A stretch of DNA of 64,000 nucleotides. Origin: Cellulosimicrobium cellulans (GTDB lineage: Bacteria; Actinomycetota; Actinomycetes; Actinomycetales; Cellulomonadaceae). The stretch spans positions 496,001 to 560,000 of the forward strand of contig NZ_JAFBCN010000001.1 of assembly GCF_016907755.1 (NCBI RefSeq), read 5' to 3'. The position numbers were made by a program, and so were the translations under genes. The notes under the pieces were generated by a model. The model was not told the origin of the DNA. It did not search any database and saw nothing but the letters and a program-made list of their open reading frames with translations. Position 1 is the stretch's first letter. Each line of letters starts with the position of its first letter. Shown here piece after piece: positions 7,537-16,122 of the stretch.

Positions 7537-8606
7537 GCGGCCACCTCCACCGGGGCGTACCCGGGCACGTCGGCGACGCGCTCCCGGCGACCGGAGACGA
7601 GCGAGCGCTGCGCTGCGAGCGCGGTCGCGAGGGCGGCCCTGACCTGCGGCGTGGTGACGACCGGGGTGGCGTCGCCGCGCACGACGTCGAGCCAGTGCGC
7701 GAGCTGGAGGCTCAGCGCGCCCTCGACGGACACGGGCGGCGCGGCCGTCGCGTCGGAGTGCAGGCCGTCCTCCGCGGTGGTCGAGTGCGCGAGCGTGCCC
7801 TCGGTGCCGACGAGCACCACGCGCCGCACGAGCTCCCCGCGGCGGCGCAGCGCGTAGCAGAGCTCGAGCGTCGCGAGGGCACCGGTCGCGGTGCGGAGCT
7901 GGACGTGGAACGAGTCGGGCGACTCCATCTCGGGCGAGAACGTGCGGAAGCCGCGCGCGAAGACCTCGACGGGCTCGTCGTCGAGCAGCCACGTCGCGAC
8001 GTCCATGATGTGCGTGCCGTTGTGCACGGGGTGGCCGCCCGAGAGCTCGGGGTCGAGCTGCCAGCCGCGCCACCCGCCCGGCCAGGCGTGGCCGGTGTAC
8101 CAGGAGACGTGCGCGAGCCGCGGGGTGCCGATCTCGCCGCGCCGCGCCGCCGCGGCGAGCGCCGTCACCGCGGGCTGGAACCGCACGGTCTGCCCGACGA
8201 CGAGCGTCGTGCCGCGGCTCTCCGTCGCCGCGACCATGGCGTCGAGCTGGGCCAGGGAGAGCGCGGCGGGCTTCTCGACCTGGACGTGCTTGCCCGCCTC
8301 GCCGGCGGCGATCGTCTCGCGCGCGTGGGTGGGGGTCGCGGTGACGACGTCGACCGCGTGGACGGCGTCGTCGGCGAGGGCCTCGTCGAGGGACGTCGTG
8401 GCGCGGGCGCCGGGAACGAGCGCGGCGAGCGCCCGGGTCCGGGCGAGGTCGTGCCCGACGACCCACCGCACGTCCGCGCCGGGCAGGCCGGCGAGCGCGA
8501 CGAGGTGCTCGCGGGCGAACGCGCCGATGCCGACGACGGCGATCCCGACGGGGTTCCGGGCGTGGGCCCGGGCGCCGGATAGGTCGGGGGGCAGGGTGGG
8601 CCTCAC
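7533..8606 (-). CDS. Second Gfo/Idh/MocA-family oxidoreductase of the nan operon
   Basis: A 357-residue protein with a clear Rossmann start (IAVVGIGAFAREHL), the EKP motif (VQVEKPAAL) and a C-terminal substrate domain containing GGHPVHNGTHIMDVATWLL, whose histidines sit where family members hold the catalytic His. It is encoded between the GntR regulator and the first oxidoreductase with 4-nt GTGA overlaps on both sides, so the whole unit is translationally coupled. The two oxidoreductases are clearly divergent and are not a recent duplication. A role in processing an unusual sialic acid (2,7-anhydro or 2,3-didehydro form) is an inference; a general sugar dehydrogenase cannot be excluded. Confidence 0.82.
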   Translation of the reverse strand: MRPTLPPDLSGARAHARNPVGIAVVGIGAFAREHLVALAGLPGADVRWVVGHDLARTRALAALVPGARATTSLDEALADDAVHAVDVVTATPTHARETIAAGEAGKHVQVEKPAALSLAQLDAMVAATESRGTTLVVGQTVRFQPAVTALAAAARRGEIGTPRLAHVSWYTGHAWPGGWRGWQLDPELSGGHPVHNGTHIMDVATWLLDDEPVEVFARGFRTFSPEMESPDSFHVQLRTATGALATLELCYALRRRGELVRRVVLVGTEGTLAHSTTAEDGLHSDATAAPPVSVEGALSLQLAHWLDVVRGDATPVVTTPQVRAALATALAAQRSLVSGRRERVADVPGYAPVEVAA

Positions 8607-9358
8607 GCGGTGGTCACCCCGAGGGCGCGGTCGATCGGTTCGTAGTGCGAGACGACGGCGGCGCGGAACGCCTGGACGTCGCCCGCCTCGGCGGCGTCGA
8701 GCATCTCGCCGTGCGCGCGCGCGGTCTGGTCGAGGTCGGCCGCGACGGAGATGCCGAGCTTGGGGACGACGGCGGTGTGCACGTCCCAGAACGCGGCGAC
8801 GAGCTGGCCGACGAGGGAATTGTCGAGGCGCGCGAGCAGGCCGGTGTGGAAGGCCCGGTCCTGCTTGGGGAAGCTCAGGCCGTCGGCCGCGGCGGCCACC
8901 ATCTCGTCCACGAGGGCGTGCAGGTCGGGGTTCGAGGTCCCGGCGAGGCTCGCGACGATGACGTCGGCCATGGCGAGGTCGAGCGCCTGCCGGATCTCGA
9001 CGACGTCGCGCAGCGCCCGCAGGTCGTCCCCGGGGGAGAGCACGCCGCGGAACACGAGCGCCTCGACGAGCGCGTCGAGGGACATGTTGCCCACGAACGT
9101 GCCGTGCCCGTGGCGCACCTCGACGATGTCGAGCGTCGACAGGGTGCGGATCGCCTCGCGCACGCTCGACCGGGACACGCCCAGGTGCTCGCACAGCTCG
9201 GCCTCGGTGGGCAGCGGGTCCCCGGGGCGCAGCCCCTCGCCGAGGATGAAGTCCTTGATCCGGTCGGCGGTGGTGGTGCGCCGGGGAGCGGTCGCGCCGG
9301 GTCCGCCGTCGCGGGACGCGTCGAGCGTGCTGAAGCTCCTGCGCCGTGGTGTCGCCAT
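8603..9358 (-). CDS. FadR-type GntR transcriptional regulator, probable repressor of the nan genes
   Basis: A 251-residue regulator: a winged helix-turn-helix at about residues 22-90 (PTEAELCEHLGVSRSSVREAI, then the wing at HGHGTFVG) and an all-helical FCD ligand domain. It is the first gene of the minus-strand operon and is divergent from the sialic-acid transporter. Start ATG 9358 follows GAAGGGG. A dyad at 9399-9418 lies between the divergent genes and shares ACGTCAGACATC with the nanH operator, so autoregulation plus control of transport and sialidase is likely. NanR-type GntR regulators of other bacteria use Neu5Ac or a downstream sugar phosphate as inducer; the ligand here is unknown. 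Confidence 0.88.
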   Translation of the reverse strand: MATPRRRSFSTLDASRDGGPGATAPRRTTTADRIKDFILGEGLRPGDPLPTEAELCEHLGVSRSSVREAIRTLSTLDIVEVRHGHGTFVGNMSLDALVEALVFRGVLSPGDDLRALRDVVEIRQALDLAMADVIVASLAGTSNPDLHALVDEMVAAAADGLSFPKQDRAFHTGLLARLDNSLVGQLVAAFWDVHTAVVPKLGISVAADLDQTARAHGEMLDAAEAGDVQAFRAAVVSHYEPIDRALGVTTA

Positions 9359-9398
9359 CTTGACCCCTTCGGTTTCTGGTCCTAGTGTCATGCTACAC

Positions 9399-9418
9399 AA
9401 CGTCAGACATCAGACATC
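9399..9418. promoter_or_regulatory. Operator-like dyad between the GntR gene and the transporter operon
   Basis: The left half ACGTCAGA and centre CA are identical to the nanH operator read on the minus strand; the right half TCAGACATC is a degenerate copy of TCTGACGTC. Over 19 aligned positions 17 match. TCAGACATC also occurs twice in overlap here. The site overlaps a candidate -35 of the regulator gene (-10 TAGCAT at 9395-9390, minus strand) and lies about 40 nt before the transporter start, so one site could control both directions. Confidence 0.65.
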
Positions 9419-9458
9419 TTCTCTCCGGAACGATGTCGGTCTCATGTCAGGAGAACCA

Positions 9459-11060
9459 ATGAAGCTTCACGTCAGCTCACCTCCCCGCAGGGGAGTCGCT
9501 GCGGTCGCCGCGGGCGTCGTGCTCGCGCTCGGCCTCGCGGCGTGCTCCGGCGGCGGTGCTGCGCAGGACGACCCGACCGAGGGCAGCGCCGCCCAGGGCG
9601 AGATCGACCCGGACGCCGTGATCGAGGCGGGCATCTCGTACTCCCTCTCCGGTGGCTTCGACCCGATGATCACCACCGGTGCCGTGACAGTAGCGGCCAA
9701 CTGGCACGTGTTCGAGGGACTCACCGAGCTCGACCCCGCGACGCGCGACGTGTACCCCGCGCTCGGCACCGACCTCCCGGCCCAGGTCGACGACACGCAC
9801 TACGAGGTGGACCTCCGCGAGGGCGCGGTGTTCCACGACGGCACGCCCGTCACCGTGGACGACGTCGTCTACAGCTTCGACCGCGTGCTCGACCCGGCGA
9901 ACGAGTCGCTCTACGCCGGCTTCGTCGACTTCCTCGAGTCCGTCACGCCCGTCGACGACGACACGGTCTCGATCAACCTCAAGTACCCGTTCAGCCTCGT
10001 CCCCGAGCGGCTGTCGGTCGTCAAGATCGTCCCGAAGGCGCTCGTCGAGTCCGACTACGAGGCGTTCAACGCGCTGCCCGTCGGGACCGGACCGTTCAAG
10101 ATGACCCAGGCCACGCCCGACGACAAGATCACGTTCGAGCGCTTCGACGACTACACCGGCAACCGCCCCGCGCTGGCCGCCGGCCTCGTGTGGAACCTGC
10201 TCTCCGACCCCGCCGCGCGCGTCACCGCGATGAGCTCGGGCACGGTCAGCGCGATCGAGGACGTCCCCTACATCGACGTCCCCACGCTCGAGGGCACCGT
10301 GGACGTCGAGTCCGTCCAGTCGTTCGGCACGCTGTTCATGATGTTCAACACGGACCTGCCCCCGTTCGACGACGTCCGCGTGCGCCAGGCGTTCTTCTAC
10401 GCGCTCGACATGGACAAGATCATCGACAACGGTCTGCTCGGCAACGGCGCGGCGGCCACGAGCTTCCTCCCGCAGAGCCACCCCAACTTCCACGAGGCGT
10501 CGACCGTCTACTCCTACGACCCGGAGAAGGCGAAGGACCTCCTCGCCGATGCCGGCGTGAGCGACCTGTCGATCACGCTCATGACGACCGACACCGGCTG
10601 GGTCGCGGACATCGCGCCGCTGATCAAGGAGAACCTCGACGCGATCGGCGTCGACACGACGCTCGACATCGGCCAGTCCGGCGGCCAGTACACCAAGGTC
10701 GACAACGGCGACCTCCAGGTCATGGTGGCCCCCGGCGACCCGTCGGTCTTCGGCAACGACCCCGACCTGCTCATGCGCTGGTGGTACGGCGACAACGTGT
10801 GGTCGCAGTCGCGGTACCGCTGGAACGACGACCCGAAGTTCGCCGAGCTCCAGACGATCCTCGACGCCGCCGTGCGCACGTCGGGCGACGAGCAGCAGGA
10901 GCTGTGGAACCAGGCGTTCGACCTGATCTCCGACGAGGTGCCGCTCTACCCGCTGCTGCACCGCCAGCTGCCGACCGCGTGGGACGGCTCCACGCTCTCC
11001 GGGTTCTCGCCCCTGCCGATCACCGGGCTGTCGTTCCTCGACGCCGGCCTCGTCAAGTAG
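9459..11060 (+). CDS. Family-5 ABC substrate-binding lipoprotein, probable sialic-acid binding protein
   Basis: Extracytoplasmic binding lipoprotein of the peptide/opine/nickel family (SBP_bac_5), 533 residues as usual for the family. It has a type II signal peptide with lipobox LAAC (lipidated Cys 29) and the family's typical segments (ADNWHVFEGL-like near residue 85, LPVGTGPFKM near 210). Start ATG 9459 follows AGGAGA; an ATG at 9444 is less well spaced. It heads an operon running through nanE. Family-5 ABC systems carry sialic acid in Haemophilus ducreyi (SatABCD), and the nan genes directly downstream make Neu5Ac or an anhydro form the likely ligand. A hairpin after the gene probably helps keep the binding protein in excess over the permeases. 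Confidence 0.87.
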   Translation: MKLHVSSPPRRGVAAVAAGVVLALGLAACSGGGAAQDDPTEGSAAQGEIDPDAVIEAGISYSLSGGFDPMITTGAVTVAANWHVFEGLTELDPATRDVYPALGTDLPAQVDDTHYEVDLREGAVFHDGTPVTVDDVVYSFDRVLDPANESLYAGFVDFLESVTPVDDDTVSINLKYPFSLVPERLSVVKIVPKALVESDYEAFNALPVGTGPFKMTQATPDDKITFERFDDYTGNRPALAAGLVWNLLSDPAARVTAMSSGTVSAIEDVPYIDVPTLEGTVDVESVQSFGTLFMMFNTDLPPFDDVRVRQAFFYALDMDKIIDNGLLGNGAAATSFLPQSHPNFHEASTVYSYDPEKAKDLLADAGVSDLSITLMTTDTGWVADIAPLIKENLDAIGVDTTLDIGQSGGQYTKVDNGDLQVMVAPGDPSVFGNDPDLLMRWWYGDNVWSQSRYRWNDDPKFAELQTILDAAVRTSGDEQQELWNQAFDLISDEVPLYPLLHRQLPTAWDGSTLSGFSPLPITGLSFLDAGLVK

Positions 11061-11108
11061 CCGCGGGCTCGTAGCCCGCAGCGCCGACCGGCTCCGGGCC
11101 GTCGTGCC

Positions 11109-11142
11109 GGGCCTCTCGCCCGCCCCCTCGGGCGAGAGGCCC
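11109..11142 (+). terminator. Intercistronic hairpin between binding protein and permease genes
   Basis: A perfect 14-bp stem (11109-11122, arm GGGCCTCTCGCCCG, with 11129-11142) and a 6-nt loop, 48 nt after the binding-protein stop and 67 nt before the permease start. It has no U tract. In ABC operons such structures commonly act as partial terminators or 3' stabilisers that raise the binding protein relative to membrane subunits. Confidence 0.7.
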
Positions 11143-11209
11143 GTCACCCGCCCGGCACCCAGAACGGACAGACCATGCACCGCACCCCCGACGCACCGGG
11201 AGGCCGATC

Positions 11210-12166
11210 GTGAGCGCACTGCTGCGACTCGTCGGACGCCGCCTCCTGCAGCTGCCGATCATGATCCTCGGCATCACGTTCCTCGTGTTCCTCGTGATGT
11301 CGTTCTCGCAGGTCGACCCGGCGATCCAGGCCCTCGGCGAGGGCGCGTCCGTCGAGGCGCGCGAGGCGTACCGCGAGGCCAACGGCCTGAACGACCCGCT
11401 CCTCGTCCGGTACGTCGCGTTCCTCGGTGGCCTGCTGCACGGCGACCTCGGCACGTTCAGCGCCCGGCAGGTCCCCGTCGCCGACGAGGTGGCGCGCGCC
11501 CTGCCCATCACGCTGCAGCTCACGCTCATGGGCCTCGTCATCGCCGTCGTGCTCGCCCTCGTCATGGGCATCCTCGCGGCGCTCTACCGCGACCGCTGGC
11601 CCGACAAGGCGATCCGCGTCGTGTCCGTCGCGTCGCTCGCGACGCCGTCGTTCTGGCTCGCCGTGCTGCTCATCCAGGTCGTCACGCTGGGCGCCGGGTG
11701 GCTCCCCGCGAGCGGGCCGCTGCCGGACCCGTCCGAGGACCTCGGCGGCTACCTCGCCCGCATGGCGCTGCCCGCGATCGCGCTCGCGATCCCCGTCGTC
11801 GGCCAGCTCACGCGCGTCGTGCGCACGTCCGTCGTCGAGGAGCTCGACAAGGACTACGTCCGCACCGCGATCGGCGCCGGCATCCCGCGCCACGTCGTCG
11901 TCGGGCGCAACGTGCTGCGCAACGCCCTCATCACGCCGATCACGGTGCTCGGCCTGCGCGTCGGCTACCTCATCGGCGGCGCCGTCGTCATCGAGATCAT
12001 CTTCGCGCTGCCCGGCATGGGCACGCTCATCCTCAACGGCGTCACCAACAACGAGCCCAACCTCGTGCAGGGCGTGACCCTCACCGTGGCGCTCGCCTTC
12101 GTGCTCATCAACATCGTGGTCGACATGCTCTACGTGCTCGTCAACCCGCGGATCAGGACGGTGTGA
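11210..12166 (+). CDS. ABC transporter permease, DppB/OppB type
   Basis: Inner-membrane permease of the family-5 importer, 318 residues with six predicted helices. The N-terminal signature RRLLQLPIMILGITFLVFLVM is typical of DppB-type permeases, and the EAA loop for ATPase contact lies at about residues 210-235 (VRTAIGAGIPRHVVVGRN). Start GTG 11210 follows GGGAGG. The fused permease-ATPase gene begins 1 nt after its stop. It forms the channel together with that gene's permease half. Confidence 0.88.
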   Translation: MSALLRLVGRRLLQLPIMILGITFLVFLVMSFSQVDPAIQALGEGASVEAREAYREANGLNDPLLVRYVAFLGGLLHGDLGTFSARQVPVADEVARALPITLQLTLMGLVIAVVLALVMGILAALYRDRWPDKAIRVVSVASLATPSFWLAVLLIQVVTLGAGWLPASGPLPDPSEDLGGYLARMALPAIALAIPVVGQLTRVVRTSVVEELDKDYVRTAIGAGIPRHVVVGRNVLRNALITPITVLGLRVGYLIGGAVVIEIIFALPGMGTLILNGVTNNEPNLVQGVTLTVALAFVLINIVVDMLYVLVNPRIRTV

Positions 12167-12167
12167 C

Positions 12168-14273
12168 GTGCGCCGACAGCTCACCGAACGACTCTCGACC
12201 CCCGGGCTGCGCCTGCGCGCGCTGCCCCTCGGGTCCAAGATCTCCCTGGCCTTCGTGCTCCTCGTGGCGCTCGCGGCCGTCTTCGCGCCGCTCGTGACGA
12301 GCCACGGCCCGCTCGCGACCGGCACGCCCGTGCAGCCCCCGAGCGCCGAGAACTGGTTCGGCACCGACCGCCAGGGCCGCGACATCTTCTCCCGCGTCGT
12401 CTACGGCGCGCGGTACTCGCTCGTCATCGGCCTCGGGGCGACGGCGATCGCGCTCGCCGCGGCGGCGGTGCTCGGCTCGGTCGCCGCGACCGCGCGCAAG
12501 AGCGTCTCCGAGACCCTGATGCGTGTCCTCGACATCATCATGTCCTTCCCCGGCATCGCGCTGGCCGCCGTGTTCGTCTCGGTCTTCGGCCGCTCGCTGC
12601 CGGTGCTCGTCCTGACGATCGCGTTCCTGTACACGCCGCAGCTCACGCGCGTCGTGCGGGCCAACATCCTCGACCAGTACGGCGAGGACTACGTCGCGGC
12701 CACCCGGGTCATGGGGGCGCGCACCGCGTGGGTCCTCGCCAAGCACGTCGCGCGCAACTGCGCGGCGCCCGTGCTCGTGTTCACCACGGTGCTCGTGGCC
12801 GACGCGATCGTCTTCGAGGCGTCGCTGTCGTTCATCCAGGCGGGCGTGCCCGACCCGGAGCCCTCGTGGGGCAACATCATCGCCGCGGGCCGCGACCTCG
12901 TCATGGGCGGCTACTGGTGGGCGACGTTCTTCCCCGGCCTCGCGATCATGCTCACGGTCCTGTGCCTGAACATCCTGTCCGAGGGCATGACCGACGCGAT
13001 GGTCGCCGCCCCGCGGGCCACCCGCGCGACGCCCGCCAAGGCCGTCGCGACGGACTCGGACGACGCCGCGGTGGCGGCCGAGCTCACGGCCATGGACGCC
13101 GACGAGCCGGTCGAGACCGCGGACGAGGACCGGCTCGTCGAGTCGGAGCCGGTCGTGCGGGACGTCGAGCCGGACGTCCGCCACGTCGGTCGCGAGGTCC
13201 CGCTCGCCGCGCGTCTCGCGACCCTGCGCGCGGCAGAGGCGGCGCGCTCCGACCGCCCCGCGTACGACGGTGACGCCGCACCCCTGCTCGAGGTGCGGGA
13301 CCTGTCGATCCGCTTCCCCGCGCGCCACGGCGACGTCGCGGTCGTCGACGACGTCTCGTTCTCGGTCCGCCCGGGCGAGACGATGGCCCTGGTCGGCGAG
13401 TCCGGCTGCGGCAAGTCGATCACGTCGCTCGCGATCATGGGCCTGCTCGACGCGTCCGCCGAGATCAGCGGGGAGATCCGCTACGCGGGCAAGGACCTGC
13501 TCGCGATGGGCAACCGCGAGCGCGCGTCGCTCCGCGGTACCGAGATCGCGATGATCTACCAGGACGCGCTGAGCTCGCTCAACCCGTCGATGCTCATCCG
13601 GTCGCAGATGAAGCAGCTCACGCGCCGCGGTGGCACGCGCACGGCCGAGGAGCTCCTCGAGCTCGTAGGCCTCGACCCGCAGCGCACGCTCAAGAGCTAC
13701 CCGCACGAGCTGTCCGGCGGGCAGCGCCAGCGCGTGCTCATCGCCATGGCGCTCACGCGCGACCCGAAGCTGGTCATCGCGGACGAGCCGACGACGGCGC
13801 TCGACGTCACCGTCCAGGCCCAGGTCGTCGCGCTGCTCGACGAGCTGCGCCAGAAGCTCGGCTTCGCGATGGTCTTCGTCAGCCACGACCTCGCCCTCGT
13901 CGCCGAGATCGCGCACCGCATCACGGTCATGTACGCGGGGCAGGTCGTGGAGCAGGCGCCGACGAGCGCGCTGCTCGCCGACCCCCGCCACGAGTACACG
14001 CAGGGCCTGCTCGGCGCGGTGCTCTCGATCGAGCAGCGCTCGACGCGCCTGCACCAGATCCCCGGCACCGTCCCGTCGCCGCGCGACTTCCCGACCGGCG
14101 ACCGGTTCGCGCCGCGCTCGTCGCGGCCCGACCGCGGCCTGGACGTGCGTCCCGTGCTGCGTGCGGTGGACGCCGACGGGCAGCACCTCGTCGCGACGCC
14201 GCCGGAGGAACCGGCCGACGCCACGGCGGGCGGCCGCGCCGCCGCCCCGATCACCACCGGAGGGACGCGATGA
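12168..14273 (+). CDS. Fused ABC permease (DppC type) and ATPase (DppD type)
   Basis: A single 701-residue protein joins two normally separate subunits. Residues about 1-285 are a DppC-type permease: N-terminal helix, NWFGTDRQGRDIFSRVVYGAR motif region, and EAA loop DYVAATRVMGARTAWVLAKH. Residues about 286-370 form a hydrophilic, acidic, Ala-rich linker. Residues about 373-630 are an ATPase with Walker A GESGCGKS (near 410), signature LSGGQRQR (near 514), Walker B LVIADEPT and the H-loop VFVSHD. The C-terminal oligopeptide-family tail is present. No stop, start or frame change is seen at the joint, so the fusion appears genuine. GTG 12168 lies 1 nt after the dppB-type gene. The second ATPase gene overlaps its end by ATGA. 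Confidence 0.88.
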   Translation: MRRQLTERLSTPGLRLRALPLGSKISLAFVLLVALAAVFAPLVTSHGPLATGTPVQPPSAENWFGTDRQGRDIFSRVVYGARYSLVIGLGATAIALAAAAVLGSVAATARKSVSETLMRVLDIIMSFPGIALAAVFVSVFGRSLPVLVLTIAFLYTPQLTRVVRANILDQYGEDYVAATRVMGARTAWVLAKHVARNCAAPVLVFTTVLVADAIVFEASLSFIQAGVPDPEPSWGNIIAAGRDLVMGGYWWATFFPGLAIMLTVLCLNILSEGMTDAMVAAPRATRATPAKAVATDSDDAAVAAELTAMDADEPVETADEDRLVESEPVVRDVEPDVRHVGREVPLAARLATLRAAEAARSDRPAYDGDAAPLLEVRDLSIRFPARHGDVAVVDDVSFSVRPGETMALVGESGCGKSITSLAIMGLLDASAEISGEIRYAGKDLLAMGNRERASLRGTEIAMIYQDALSSLNPSMLIRSQMKQLTRRGGTRTAEELLELVGLDPQRTLKSYPHELSGGQRQRVLIAMALTRDPKLVIADEPTTALDVTVQAQVVALLDELRQKLGFAMVFVSHDLALVAEIAHRITVMYAGQVVEQAPTSALLADPRHEYTQGLLGAVLSIEQRSTRLHQIPGTVPSPRDFPTGDRFAPRSSRPDRGLDVRPVLRAVDADGQHLVATPPEEPADATAGGRAAAPITTGGTR

Positions 14274-15112
14274 GCGCCACCGACCAGACCTCGTCCGCCG
14301 CGGGCGGGACGACCACGGCGGACCGCGACACACCCGTCGTCGAGCTGCGGGGCGTCCACGTCGTCTTCAAGGCCCGCACGGGCAGTCTCTTCAAGGCCCA
14401 GCGCGTGCACGCGGTGAACGACGTGAGCGTCGCGGTTCGCCGCGGCAGCACGCTCGGGATCGTCGGCGAGTCCGGGTCGGGCAAGTCGACCATGGCGAAG
14501 GTGCTCGTCGGGCTGCAGGCGCCGACGTCGGGCGAGATCCGCTTCCGCGGGCAGCCGGTGGACAAGTACACGACGCGTGTGCGGCGCGACGTCGGGCGGG
14601 TCGTGTCCGTCGTCTTCCAGGACCCGGCCACCGCGCTGAACGCCCGCATGCGCGTGCGGGACGCGCTGCGCGACCCGCTCGACGTGCACCGCGTGGGCGA
14701 CGCCGCGTCGCGCGCGGCGCGCGTCCGCGAGCTCGTGCACCTGGTCGGCCTGCCCGAGCCGGCGCTCGACGCGCTGCCCGGGCAGCTCTCCGGCGGGCAG
14801 CGCCAGCGCGTCGCCATCGCGCGCGCCCTCGCGCTCGCGCCGGACGTGATCGTCGCCGACGAGCCCACGTCCGCGCTCGACGTGTCCGTGCGCGCCCAGA
14901 TCCTCAACCTGCTCGCCGACCTCAAGGCCGAGCTCGACCTGGGGATGGTCTTCATCTCGCACGACATCCAGACCGTGCGCCACGTCTCCGACGAGATCGT
15001 CGTCATGCAGGGCGGTCGCATCGTCGAGTCGGGCCCGGCCGCGCGCGTGCTCGACGACCCGCAGGACGACTACACCCGCACGCTGCTCGCCGCGGCGCCC
15101 GCGCTGCTGTGA
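14270..15112 (+). CDS. ABC transporter ATPase, DppF/OppF type
   Basis: A 280-residue cytoplasmic ATPase with Walker A GESGSGKST (near residue 66), Q-loop VFQDP, signature LSGGQRQR, Walker B VIVADEPTSALD and H-loop FISHD. It pairs with the ATPase half of the fusion protein to energise import. It starts within the fusion gene's stop (ATGA overlap). It is shorter than many DppF proteins and lacks a long C-terminal extension. nanA follows after 83 nt, so the transcript very likely continues. Confidence 0.9.
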   Translation: MSATDQTSSAAGGTTTADRDTPVVELRGVHVVFKARTGSLFKAQRVHAVNDVSVAVRRGSTLGIVGESGSGKSTMAKVLVGLQAPTSGEIRFRGQPVDKYTTRVRRDVGRVVSVVFQDPATALNARMRVRDALRDPLDVHRVGDAASRAARVRELVHLVGLPEPALDALPGQLSGGQRQRVAIARALALAPDVIVADEPTSALDVSVRAQILNLLADLKAELDLGMVFISHDIQTVRHVSDEIVVMQGGRIVESGPAARVLDDPQDDYTRTLLAAAPALL

Positions 15113-15195
15113 ACCGCGCGGCGCCTCGCCCCGCCGGGGCGGAGCGACCCACCACCCAGACCGAACCACCGCTGAACCCAGAACCGGAGCTCCTC

Positions 15196-16122
15196 GTGAC
15201 CACCCCCTCCTTCCACGGGATCGTCCCGCCCGTCCTCACCCCCTTCACGACCGACGGGGAGGTCGACGTCGCGTCCCTCGAGCGCCTCGTGGACCACCTC
15301 GTCACCGAGGGCGTGCACGGCGTCTTCGTGCTCGGGTCGACCGGCGAGGTCGCCTACCTCACCGACGCGCAGCGGGACCTCGTCGTGCGCACGGTCGTGC
15401 GCGCGGCCGACGGCCGCGTCCCGGTCCTGGCCGGCGCGATCGACCTCACGACGGCGAGGGTCGTCGAGCAGGCCCGTGCGCTCGTGGCCGGAGGGGTGGA
15501 CGCCGTCGTCGTGACCGCGCCCGTCTACGCGCTCAACGACCTCGACGAGATCGAGCGCCACCTGCGCGCCGTCGCGGCCGCGGTGGACGTGCCGCTCTTC
15601 GCCTACGACATCCCGGTGCGCGTGCGCACCAAGCTCCCGGCCGACCTGCTCGTGCGCCTCGGCGTCGAGGGCGTCCTCGCGGGCGTCAAGGACTCGTCCG
15701 GCGACGACGTCGCGTTCCGCCGGCTCGTCGCGGCGAACGCGGCCGCGGGATCGCCCCTCGCGCTGTTCACGGGGCACGAGGTCGTCGTCGACGGGATGCT
15801 GCTGCTCGGCGCCGACGGCGTCGTCCCCGGCCTCGGGAACGTGGACGCCGCGGGCTACGTGCGCCTGTGGGACCTCGCGCGGGCGGGCAAGTGGGACGAT
15901 GCGCGGGTGGAGCAGGACCGTCTCGCCGCACTCTTCGAGATCGTGTTCCAGGCACGCGGCCGCTCGGGCGACGCCGCGGGCGTCGGCGCGTTCAAGGTCG
16001 CCGTGCAGCGCCAGGGTCTCATCGACACCGCCACCATGGCGTTCCCGGTCGAGGCGCTCGACGGCGAGGTCGCCGACCGCGTCGAGGAGATCACGCGCGC
16101 CGCGGGGCTCCTGCGTGCGTGA
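15196..16122 (+). CDS. nanA: N-acetylneuraminate lyase (DapA/NAL family)
   Basis: Aldolase cleaving Neu5Ac to N-acetylmannosamine and pyruvate. The 308-residue TIM-barrel product shows the family hallmarks: VLGSTGEVAYL (GSTGE carboxylate loop), the catalytic tyrosine in FAYDIP (Y137) and the Schiff-base lysine in GVKDSSGD (K165). Dihydrodipicolinate synthase and other DapA paralogues share these, so the assignment to sialic acid rests on nanK and nanE overlapping or following it and on nanH nearby. GTG 15196 follows GGAGC. The next gene begins 8 nt inside its 3' end. Confidence 0.88.
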   Translation: MTTPSFHGIVPPVLTPFTTDGEVDVASLERLVDHLVTEGVHGVFVLGSTGEVAYLTDAQRDLVVRTVVRAADGRVPVLAGAIDLTTARVVEQARALVAGGVDAVVVTAPVYALNDLDEIERHLRAVAAAVDVPLFAYDIPVRVRTKLPADLLVRLGVEGVLAGVKDSSGDDVAFRRLVAANAAAGSPLALFTGHEVVVDGMLLLGADGVVPGLGNVDAAGYVRLWDLARAGKWDDARVEQDRLAALFEIVFQARGRSGDAAGVGAFKVAVQRQGLIDTATMAFPVEALDGEVADRVEEITRAAGLLRA

